From Anaerolineae bacterium (GTDB taxonomy: Bacteria; Chloroflexota; Anaerolineae; Anaerolineales; Villigracilaceae), in assembly GCA_022013685.1 (NCBI GenBank), contig JAKLPV010000139.1, positions 1 to 45,076 of the forward strand: a stretch of 45,076 nt of DNA, written 5' to 3'. The position numbers and the translations under genes are program-made. Shown here in pieces: positions 1-6,706 of this stretch; the stretch's first letter is position 1, and each line of letters begins with the position of its first letter. Under the pieces are notes generated by a model. The model was not told the origin of the DNA and did no database searches. It worked only from the letters and a program-made list of their open reading frames with translations.

Positions 1-319
1 CCAGCATCGTAAATGGTGACCCGGATTGAAACTTGGTTTCTTCCATCCTGCACGCCACTGTATCCAAAAAGTCATGGATTGCTTTTCCCGCATCCGGCTC
101 AGCCTGCATCTTTTCTTGGATGCGTGCCGAAATGATCTTCCCGGCTAGCAAGATCACTTCGCTGGCAATTTGCTCTTTGCCTTCAGGGAAATAGTAATAC
201 AACGACCCTTTCGGTGCGCCACTTTTTTTGAGGATTTCATTCAGCCCGGTAGCGTGATAGCCCTGTTTTTCCATAAGAGTGCGGGCGGTTTCAAGAAATT
301 TTTCGCGACTCGTCAACAT
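1..319 (-). CDS. TetR-family transcriptional regulator (3' end cut by window edge)
   Basis: The minus-strand frame from an ATG at 319 reads MLTSREKFLETARTLMEKQG, followed by a helix-turn-helix segment (TGLNEILKKSGAPKGSLYYYFP, about residues 24-45). This is the standard N-terminal DNA-binding domain of TetR repressors: the tyrosine-rich recognition helix end and the 'G.LYYYF' motif are diagnostic. The ligand-binding part is only partly present (about 106 codons in view) and continues beyond base 1. The gene is divergent from the membrane-protein operon starting at 447, so by analogy with other TetR loci it probably represses that operon and itself from the shared 320-446 intergenic region. The ligand is unknown. 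Confidence 0.85.
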   Translation of the reverse strand, partial: MLTSREKFLETARTLMEKQGYHATGLNEILKKSGAPKGSLYYYFPEGKEQIASEVILLAGKIISARIQEKMQAEPDAGKAIHDFLDTVACRMEETKFQSGSPFTML

Positions 320-446
320 GTGATATTTGTCATCTTTCCAACAAAAGAGGATAAGAGTAATATGTCAAGTGGCCTACATATTCACTAATTCTAACCCGAT
401 GAAGAGAAATCAACAATGCAAAACCCATCACAAAAAGGTGCTTCGA

Positions 447-1259
447 ATGCCTGAGAAAATCCAAAAGCCCGTGGTTACACTTTCCATCCTGATTGCCGTC
501 CTGGCCGCTATCGCTTCGGCGGGTGGCCTGCTGCTGGACGGACTGTACCGTGACAACGCCTTCGTCACCACCACCTGGCTGGGTAACGATGCCATCACGC
601 TTTTCCTGGTTGTCCCTATTCTGATCGCATCGCTGATCTTCTCCCAGCGTGGCTCGGTACGGGCTCAACTCATCTGGATGGGCGCGCTCGACTACATGCT
701 CTATAACTACGCCTTCTATTTATTTGGTGCAGCCTTCAACTGGTTCTTCCTGCTTTACGCCGCCTTGTTGGCGCTCTCCATCCTGGCCTTGCTCTTTGGA
801 CTGATTCAGCTGGATGTCGCGGCGGTGGGCCGATCAGCCCGCCCCCAGATGCCCGTCAAATGGATTGGCGGTTACTTCCTGTTTGTCGCTTTAGGGCTTG
901 GATTTGTGTACGTGATTCAGTCCATCAGTTTTATCGCCACAGGAACGCTTCCCGCTATTGTGACAATCAGCGCGCATCCCACCAACGTTGTCTTCGCCCT
1001 GGACCTGACCCTGCTCATCCCCTGGCTGATCCTTGGCGCATTCTGGCTCTTCAAACGCCAGCCCTGGGGATATGTGCTCGCCGGGATTATCAACGTCAAA
1101 GGGCCGCTCTACACCCTGGTGTTGGCGGTCAATTCCATCCTGGTTGTGAATGCTGGCATCTCCCAGACCAGCGAACTACCACTCTGGGGCACCCTGACCG
1201 CCCTCGGATTGGTTGCCAGCGGTCTGTTCTATTGGAATATGAACGCAAAAGGTGAGTAA
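447..1259 (+). CDS. multi-pass membrane protein of unknown function
   Basis: A 270-residue protein with about seven hydrophobic stretches (VVTLSILIAVLAAIASAGGL, AITLFLVVPILIASLIF and others) and short polar loops, so an integral inner-membrane protein. No catalytic motif is seen. I chose ATG 447 because AAGGTG lies 7 bases upstream; an upstream in-frame ATG at 399 has no Shine-Dalgarno sequence. It is the first gene of a four-gene membrane-protein operon: its stop overlaps the GTG codon of the next frame, and the AAAGGTGAG at its end is the ribosome site of gene two. Family not recognised. Confidence 0.75.
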   Translation: MPEKIQKPVVTLSILIAVLAAIASAGGLLLDGLYRDNAFVTTTWLGNDAITLFLVVPILIASLIFSQRGSVRAQLIWMGALDYMLYNYAFYLFGAAFNWFFLLYAALLALSILALLFGLIQLDVAAVGRSARPQMPVKWIGGYFLFVALGLGFVYVIQSISFIATGTLPAIVTISAHPTNVVFALDLTLLIPWLILGAFWLFKRQPWGYVLAGIINVKGPLYTLVLAVNSILVVNAGISQTSELPLWGTLTALGLVASGLFYWNMNAKGE

Positions 1260-1260
1260 T

Positions 1261-1935
1261 ATGACAACAGAACGCAACTGGAAACCGCTCTACAAAACCG
1301 GTGGAATTGCGCTTGCAGCAATGGCAGGCATTATCATCATCCAGATGTTCGTTTTCATGACCGCACCGCCGCCTTACGAAGGCTCTGCCCTGGATTGGTT
1401 CGAGTTATTTCGGGCCAACCACCTGATCGGTCTGGTCAACTTTGAAGTCCTGATGGTCGTTTATGTGATTCTTTCTCTCCTGCCCACGCTGGCCCTGTCC
1501 GTTTTGCACCGCGAGGCAAGCCCATCGTTTGTAGCCATCTACCTGGCGCTCAGCCTGGTTGGAGTAATTTCCTTCATCATTGCCCGGCCTGCCTTTGAGA
1601 TGTTGTCCATCAGCAATGGCTACGCCGCAGCAGCAACAGACATGCAACGGGCCGCTTTCCTGGCCGCCGGAGAAACCTTGCTGGCCACTTTTCATGGCAT
1701 GGCGTTTCAGGTCAGTTATGTGCTTGGTTCCCTGTCTGGTCTCATCATTTCGCTGGTCATGCTCAAGACAAATATCTTTAGCAAGACAACAGCCTATCTC
1801 CGTGTTGCATCCAGCATCTGCGACTTCGGTTTGTATATCCCGGTGGTCGGGCTGTATATCTCGCTTTTTTCGGTTTTTTTTCTACTGGCCTGGAACATCC
1901 TGGTTGCCCGCAGGTTATTTCAACTGGCCCGCTAA
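1261..1935 (+). CDS. DUF4386-like multi-pass membrane protein (paralog A)
   Basis: A 224-residue integral membrane protein with about six hydrophobic helices. It resembles the DUF4386 group: a long first loop, a conserved middle motif YAAAATDMQRAAFLAAGETL, then an IFSKTTAYL motif before the last two helices and a terminal RRLFQLA tail. The same motifs appear in the gene at 2483 (YAAASDAQKSLLAAAGEAL, IFSKANAWVG, RLFQMG), so the two are paralogs within one operon. ATG 1261 is preferred over GTG 1252 because AAAGGTGAG then sits at normal spacing. Function unknown; the role is probably in the membrane and controlled by the divergent TetR gene. Confidence 0.75.
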   Translation: MTTERNWKPLYKTGGIALAAMAGIIIIQMFVFMTAPPPYEGSALDWFELFRANHLIGLVNFEVLMVVYVILSLLPTLALSVLHREASPSFVAIYLALSLVGVISFIIARPAFEMLSISNGYAAAATDMQRAAFLAAGETLLATFHGMAFQVSYVLGSLSGLIISLVMLKTNIFSKTTAYLRVASSICDFGLYIPVVGLYISLFSVFFLLAWNILVARRLFQLAR

Positions 1936-1944
1936 GGAGTAACC

Positions 1945-2451
1945 ATGTCAGGTCTCGGTCATCTTGCAGCTGGATTTGCGGCCAAACCCGCCGCCCCCCA
2001 AATTCCCCTTTGGGTCTACCTGGTCGCCTCAGAAACCAACGATCTGTTGTATTTTGTATTTACCGCCGTGGGACTTGAAAAACCGGTCGCCACCACGATG
2101 AATTTCACCGAAGGGATCAGGTATCTGGAACCTGTTTTGAATCCCTGGTCGCACGGGCTTTTCATGTCTGCGGTTTGGGCAGGGTTGGCAGGAGCGCTGG
2201 CCTGGTTGATTTATCGGGATCGCCGGGTGGGGCTCATCCTTGGTTTGGTGGTTTTCAGCCACTGGATCTTTGATTTTCTGATGCATTCCAACTTGCCCTT
2301 GTTTTTTGCAGGTTCTCCCCAGGTGGGGCTGGGACTGGAAAATACCGGGCTGGGGTTCCTGGCGATCACCATCTTTGACCTGGTTGTGTTGGCCGCCGGA
2401 ATTACCATTTATTTCCGCGCCAGAAACCGAAATGCGCTTCAGCATAGCTAA
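1945..2451 (+). CDS. small membrane protein, possibly YdjM/DUF457-like metal-dependent hydrolase fold
   Basis: A 168-residue protein with four hydrophobic segments. Histidines sit at helix ends: HLAAGF near the N-terminus, WSHGLF in the middle and FSHWIFDFLMHS further on. This pattern of His and Asp at membrane borders resembles the membrane-bound metal-dependent hydrolase group (YdjM/YbcI, DUF457), though the match is by eye only. The start is clear: AAGGAG lies 6 bases before ATG 1945, 9 bases after the previous stop. It is the third gene of the TetR-linked operon. Substrate unknown. Confidence 0.7.
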   Translation: MSGLGHLAAGFAAKPAAPQIPLWVYLVASETNDLLYFVFTAVGLEKPVATTMNFTEGIRYLEPVLNPWSHGLFMSAVWAGLAGALAWLIYRDRRVGLILGLVVFSHWIFDFLMHSNLPLFFAGSPQVGLGLENTGLGFLAITIFDLVVLAAGITIYFRARNRNALQHS

Positions 2452-2482
2452 AACTGTTCTTTTCTCAGAAAGCGAAACCAAA

Positions 2483-3232
2483 ATGCCCAAAACAACCCAA
2501 ACTGCGAGCCTTTCAGAAACCCAATGGAAAAGCGTTTATATTCTCGGCGGTATCACAGCCATCCTGTCCTTGTTGGCGGTGGTGGCAGACATTGTCATTG
2601 GTTCTTCATCAGGCAGCAACCTGGCTGAATTGCCGCAAACCGCCATTGAGCGTTTCGCCCAGTTCCAGCTGAACCCCTGGCTTGGCCTGTACAATCTCGA
2701 TTTGTTGAACACGGTCAACCAACTGATATCGATCCCGGTTTTTTTCGCGCTGTACGCCGCGCACCGCAAAACCAACCCCCCTTACAGCCTGCTGGGGCTG
2801 ATCATCTTCCTGATCGGGACAACCATCTTTGCTGCCAACAATGTCGCCCTGCCAATGCTTGAATTGAGCCACAAATACGCGGCCGCCTCCGATGCACAAA
2901 AGAGCTTGTTGGCTGCCGCCGGAGAAGCCTTGCTGGTTCGGGGCGAACACGGCAGCCTGGGAGTATTTTTCAGCTTTTCCCTGCCTACCCTGGCTGCGCT
3001 GATGTTCTCTCTGGTGATGCTTCAAGGAAAGATTTTTAGCAAGGCCAATGCCTGGGTTGGGATCATTGGCAATGTGCTGATGCTGGCCTATGTAGTTTTG
3101 GTTACCTTCGCGCCGGCTGTTAAAGAGATGGCAATGGCCTTTGCCATGCCTGGCGGTTTGCTGCTGCTTGCCTGGATGGTTATGCTTACCATTCGTTTGT
3201 TTCAGATGGGAACCACCCAAGATAGCCAATAA
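2483..3232 (+). CDS. DUF4386-like multi-pass membrane protein (paralog B)
   Basis: A 249-residue integral membrane protein with about six hydrophobic helices. It shares its motifs with the gene at 1261: YAAASDAQKSLLAAAGEALL before helix four, a KIFSKANAWVGIIGNVL motif, and a basic RLFQM tail. It keeps the WLGLYNLDLLNTVNQLI motif typical of DUF4386 proteins, less clear in paralog A. The open frame extends upstream into the previous gene, but MPKTTQT at 2483 follows the previous stop by 31 bases; the Shine-Dalgarno match there is weak, so ATG 2432 remains possible. Last gene of the operon. Confidence 0.75.
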   Translation: MPKTTQTASLSETQWKSVYILGGITAILSLLAVVADIVIGSSSGSNLAELPQTAIERFAQFQLNPWLGLYNLDLLNTVNQLISIPVFFALYAAHRKTNPPYSLLGLIIFLIGTTIFAANNVALPMLELSHKYAAASDAQKSLLAAAGEALLVRGEHGSLGVFFSFSLPTLAALMFSLVMLQGKIFSKANAWVGIIGNVLMLAYVVLVTFAPAVKEMAMAFAMPGGLLLLAWMVMLTIRLFQMGTTQDSQ

Positions 3233-3336
3233 TTATTCCCCAGAAGGTGAACTCTGTAAAACCATGCCCATTGCATTGATATCGAAGGCCTGAAAATAGG
3301 GTCGCATAAAGGAACCCATCACGAGCGAGAAGCGGC

Positions 3337-3342
3337 TATAAT
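3337..3342 (+). promoter_or_regulatory. -10 box TATAAT of a likely leaderless transcript
   Basis: A perfect TATAAT ends 6 bases before the ATG at 3349. Transcription would begin at or next to the start codon, and there is no Shine-Dalgarno sequence before this ATG, so a leaderless mRNA is likely. The -35 region is not convincing. Confidence 0.45.
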
Positions 3343-3348
3343 TTCACT

Positions 3349-3726
3349 ATGAATGAAAAGCCCTTTCAGCTCGTGGTTCGTTTTTCAGATTCGATGTTCG
3401 GCGTAGGGGATGTGGTCGCGCTGCACAATGCGATCGTGACGGAACACGGTGCAGTCTGGTTTGGGAAGTTGGGGCAAACGCTTTCGCAGGGGCGGGTGGA
3501 TTTGCTGAACCAGCAGATCGCAAAGAAAACGCCGACGTTTTTGTATCTGGTAAAGGGCAATCGGCGTAAGTCGACAGCCTATCGGGCAGATTTGCTGGCG
3601 GTAACGCGCGAAAAGCCCGGGGAGGCAGCGCTGATCCCATCCTATTACGCCGAGACGCTGGTACGCAGTTCATCGGGGTATTTTCTTGTTCACGAAAGCA
3701 GTGCTATTTTAGGTAGGGGAAATTAA
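3349..3726 (+). CDS. small protein of unknown function, weakly PUA/EVE-like
   Basis: A 125-residue soluble protein. Visible features: an N-terminal strand-rich stretch (FQLVVRFSDSMFGVGDVVALH), a central TPTFLYLVKGNRR and an end motif SSSGYFLVHESS. The beta-rich layout and its place directly before a type I restriction-modification locus suggest a PUA/EVE-like nucleic-acid reader, but this is a weak guess and no family is recognised with confidence. The ATG has no Shine-Dalgarno sequence and sits 6 bases after a TATAAT, pointing to a leaderless message. It ends 19 bases before the hsdM remnant at 3746. Confidence 0.6.
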   Translation: MNEKPFQLVVRFSDSMFGVGDVVALHNAIVTEHGAVWFGKLGQTLSQGRVDLLNQQIAKKTPTFLYLVKGNRRKSTAYRADLLAVTREKPGEAALIPSYYAETLVRSSSGYFLVHESSAILGRGN

Positions 3727-3745
3727 ATTCCAGGGAGATTTTATC

Positions 3746-3883
3746 TTGTTCGAGCAAACCTTCAAAAACATTGACGACCCCCTCTGTCCTTCGGACACCT
3801 CCCCCAAATACCCTAACGGGCACACGTGCGACGATAGTGCTGTCGAATTTGGGGGAGAACCCAAAAAGGAAAATTATGTTTGA
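3746..3883 (+). pseudogene. recoded remnant of an hsdM 5' end, interrupted by a short repeat element
   Basis: After AGGGAG a TTG codon starts a 45-codon frame whose first residues, (M)FEQTFKNIDD, are identical in protein sequence to the real HsdM start at 3876. The DNA differs at the third position in eight of the ten codons 2-11, all silently. So this is not a recent tandem copy: it looks like the 5' end of a diverged hsdM brought in by recombination or left by replacement of an older gene. After the eleventh codon it runs into unrelated repeat-like sequence and stops at a TGA overlapping the start of the intact hsdM. Confidence 0.6.
3779..3865. repeat. short palindrome-ended element between the hsdM remnant and hsdM
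   Basis: The insert carries an 11-bp perfect inverted repeat, CTCCCCCAAAT at 3799-3809 and ATTTGGGGGAG at 3847-3857, plus a small GTCC-ttc-GGAC hairpin at its left side. The core CTCCCCCA/TGGGGGAG recurs in the hairpin at 9552-9575, so it may belong to a dispersed palindromic repeat family of this genome. It stays open in two frames, so it can be translated. Confidence 0.5.
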
Positions 3884-5345
3884 ACAGACATTTAAGAATA
3901 TTGATGACAAGCTCTGGAAGGACGCCGGCTGTTCGAGCGAGTTGGATTATGTCGAGCAGACTTCGTGGATTCTGTTCCTGAAATACCTGGATGATCTGGA
4001 AAAAGACCGGGCGGATACGGCAGAATTGACGGGCAAGGCATACACCCCGATCATCGCGCCAGAATTTCGCTGGGAGATCTGGGCGGCGCCGAAGAATGGT
4101 GATGGCAAACTCGATTATCACAAAGCCATGACCGGCGATGACTTGATCGATTTTGTGAATATTCAGTTATTCCCGTATCTTAAAAGGTTCAAGAGTGACA
4201 GCCCGGACACCATCGAGTACAAAATCGGCGAGATTTTCAGCGAGTTGAAGAACCGCCTGCAAAGCGGGTACAACCTGCGGGAAGTGATCAACCTGATCGA
4301 TGAACTGCGCTTCCGGTCATCGACCGAAAAGCATGAGATGAGCGCGCTGTACGAGGACAAGATCAAGAACATGGGCAACGCCGGGCGCAATGGCGGGGAG
4401 TATTACACGCCGCGCCCGCTGATCAAGACCATCGTCAAGGTGGTGGCCCCTAAAGTTGGCGAGACGATTTACGATGGGGCGGTCGGTTCGGCGGGGTTTT
4501 TGTGCGAGGCGTTTGAGTACCTGAAAGCGCAACCAGGGATCGGCACGCGTGAAGTCGAAATCCTGCAAAAGAAAACCTTCTATGGCAAGGAAAAGAAATC
4601 GCTGGCCTATATCATCGGGATTATGAACATGATCCTACATGGCATCGAAGCGCCGAACATCCTGCACGCCAACACGCTGGCCGAGAATATCGCTGACATC
4701 CAGGAGAAAGACCGCTATCACGTGGTGCTGGCGAACCCGCCCTTCGGCGGCAAGGAACGCGCCGAGGTGCAGCAGAACTTCCCGATCAAAACCGGCGAGA
4801 CGGCCTTCCTGTTTTTGCAGCACTTCATCAAGATTTTGAAGGCCGGTGGACGCGCGGGCGTGGTGATCAAGAATACCTTCCTGTCGAATACTGATAACGC
4901 CTCGGTCAGTTTGCGCAAGCAGCTGCTCGAAACCTGCAACCTGCACACGGTGCTGGATTTGCCGGGCGGGACGTTCACCGGCGCGGGCGTCAAGACGGTG
5001 GTGCTGTTCTTTGAGAAGGGTGCGCCGACCAAAAAGGTCTGGTACTACCAGTTGAGTTTGGAGCGCAACCTGGGCAAGACCAACCCGTTGAACGAAACCG
5101 ACCTGACGGATTTTTTGACCCTGCAAAAAAACCGGGCCGATTCGGAAAACTCGTGGACGGTGGATGTTGCGGATGTGTTTGCTGCGGGCGATTCGAGAAT
5201 CGCCCCGACATACGACCTTTCGGTGAAGAACCCACACCGCAAAGAAGAAAACACTCTGCGCGACCCGCAAACGATTCTGGACGAGATGCGGGCGCTGGAC
5301 GAGGCGAGCGCCGAGATTTTGGAAACCATCAAGGGGCTGTTATGA
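3876..5345 (+). CDS. hsdM: type I restriction-modification system, DNA methyltransferase subunit
   Basis: HsdM is the methylation subunit of a type I system: with HsdS it methylates adenine N6 at the target, and with HsdR it forms the restriction complex. The 489-residue protein has the N-terminal HsdM helical domain (about 1-125), then the N6-methyltransferase domain with YYTPRPL near residue 174, the SAM-binding motif I YDGAVGSAGFL near 198-208, and the catalytic motif IV NPPF near 287-290. All key residues are present, so it should be active. ATG 3876 has AAGGA 5 bases upstream; the frame is open further 5' but that part is the repeat insert. Its stop overlaps hsdS by ATGA. Confidence 0.95.
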   Translation: MFEQTFKNIDDKLWKDAGCSSELDYVEQTSWILFLKYLDDLEKDRADTAELTGKAYTPIIAPEFRWEIWAAPKNGDGKLDYHKAMTGDDLIDFVNIQLFPYLKRFKSDSPDTIEYKIGEIFSELKNRLQSGYNLREVINLIDELRFRSSTEKHEMSALYEDKIKNMGNAGRNGGEYYTPRPLIKTIVKVVAPKVGETIYDGAVGSAGFLCEAFEYLKAQPGIGTREVEILQKKTFYGKEKKSLAYIIGIMNMILHGIEAPNILHANTLAENIADIQEKDRYHVVLANPPFGGKERAEVQQNFPIKTGETAFLFLQHFIKILKAGGRAGVVIKNTFLSNTDNASVSLRKQLLETCNLHTVLDLPGGTFTGAGVKTVVLFFEKGAPTKKVWYYQLSLERNLGKTNPLNETDLTDFLTLQKNRADSENSWTVDVADVFAAGDSRIAPTYDLSVKNPHRKEENTLRDPQTILDEMRALDEASAEILETIKGLL

Positions 5346-6562
5346 AGCCGGGGTGGGAAACAAAAAAGTTTGGCGATGTATGTGGCTTTGTTCGTGGCCC
5401 ATTTGGTGGAAGCCTTAAAAAGCAGATATTTGTAAAAGATGGTTATGCCGTTTATGAGCAACAACATGCAATATATGATCAATTTGACGATATTCGATAC
5501 TTCGTCAATGAAAATAAATTCAATGAGATGAAACGGTTTGAAGTAAACTCGGGCAACCTTATTATGAGTTGCTCAGGCACAATGGGGAAAGTTGCAATTG
5601 TTCCAAAAGGGATAAAAAAAGGAATTATTAATCAGGCGCTATTGCTCCTTAAACCGAGCAAACACATTCTAAATACCTTTATTAAACTTTGGATGGAAAG
5701 TGAAGGCTTTCAAGATAGTTTAAAAGCATATTCACAAGGTGCGGCAATTCAAAATGTTGCATCGGTAAAGATTTTAAAAGAAATTGATGTTCCTGTTCCA
5801 CCCATTCCCGAACAAGAGCGGATCGTGTCCGTGCTGGACGAGGCCTTTGCATCGATTGCGCAGGCCAAGTCCAACGCCAAGCAGAAGCTGGTCAATGCGC
5901 GGGAGTTGTTTGAGGCATATCTAGAAAGTCTCTTTGCCAATCCACATAAGGGATGGGAAAAAAAAATATTGGCAGAGATAATCGATTCAAATGTTATAGG
6001 GCTTGTAAAAAACTCAAGCGAGCAAGGTGCTTACAAAGAATATAAGTACGTAAAAATGAACAATATTACGCCAAAAAATAATTTTGATTTCTCAAAATAC
6101 ACATGTGTAGACGCTACAAAAGATGAAGTTGAAAAATACAGCCTTGCAAATAGTGATTTTTTATTCAATACTAGAAATAGTAAAGAGTTGGTTGGGAAAA
6201 CTTGCGTTTATTCAAACACAGAAGATGGCCCAGTGTTGTTTAATAACAATATTATGAGAATTAGATTTGCCAAAACAATTAATTCTTGTTTTTTAAATTA
6301 CCAGTTCACAACCAAGTTATTACAAGAAAAACTTAACTTGATGAAAAGCGGAACTACAAATGTGTCAGCAATTTATTACAAAAATCTACAATACCTACCT
6401 TTGCTAATTCCCCCGCTCGCCGAACAATGCACCATCGTCGGCAGGCTGGAGGCGCTCTCGGCTGAGACAGGGCGGCTGGAGGCGGTTTATCGGCAGAAGG
6501 TGGCGGGGCTGGATGAGTTGAAGAAATCTGTTTTGGCGAAGGCGTTTGAAGGAAGTTTGTGA
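5342..6562 (+). CDS. hsdS: type I restriction-modification system, specificity subunit
   Basis: HsdS chooses the DNA target of the type I complex. The 406-residue protein shows the classic two-repeat plan: target-recognition domain 1 (about 1-155), a conserved coiled region beginning PIPEQERIVSVLDEAF and ending EAYLESLF, target-recognition domain 2 (about 205-355), then a second conserved region with PPLAEQCTIVGRLEAL and KKSVLAKAFEGSL. Both recognition domains are strongly A+T-rich while the two conserved regions have the G+C-rich codon use of the neighbours, a sign of domain exchange. Translation is coupled to hsdM through the ATGA overlap at 5342-5345. The target sequence cannot be read from the protein. 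Confidence 0.93.
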   Translation: MKPGWETKKFGDVCGFVRGPFGGSLKKQIFVKDGYAVYEQQHAIYDQFDDIRYFVNENKFNEMKRFEVNSGNLIMSCSGTMGKVAIVPKGIKKGIINQALLLLKPSKHILNTFIKLWMESEGFQDSLKAYSQGAAIQNVASVKILKEIDVPVPPIPEQERIVSVLDEAFASIAQAKSNAKQKLVNARELFEAYLESLFANPHKGWEKKILAEIIDSNVIGLVKNSSEQGAYKEYKYVKMNNITPKNNFDFSKYTCVDATKDEVEKYSLANSDFLFNTRNSKELVGKTCVYSNTEDGPVLFNNNIMRIRFAKTINSCFLNYQFTTKLLQEKLNLMKSGTTNVSAIYYKNLQYLPLLIPPLAEQCTIVGRLEALSAETGRLEAVYRQKVAGLDELKKSVLAKAFEGSL

Positions 6563-6611
6563 ACAGCTATTGACCAGATGTATACAAAGTACTCTGGTTT
6601 GTGAACATTCA

Positions 6612-6664
6612 GTGATATATCAGAAAAATGCAAAAAAACTGACATATCACCAGCCACATATCAG
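6612..6664. promoter_or_regulatory. inverted repeat upstream of hsdR, possible operator
   Basis: GTGATATATCAG (6612-6623) and CTGACATATCAC (6639-6650) form a near-perfect inverted repeat (11 of 12 pairs) around an A-rich spacer, followed by a third half-site CACATATCAG at 6655-6664. It is the only structured element in the 144-base gap between hsdS and hsdR. It could be a repressor site delaying restriction expression, or a hairpin ending the hsdMS transcript; it lacks a clear T-run. Confidence 0.4.
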
Positions 6665-6706
6665 TTGGTCTTATGAAGTGTCTGGTAATATGATAAGGAA
6701 AATGCC

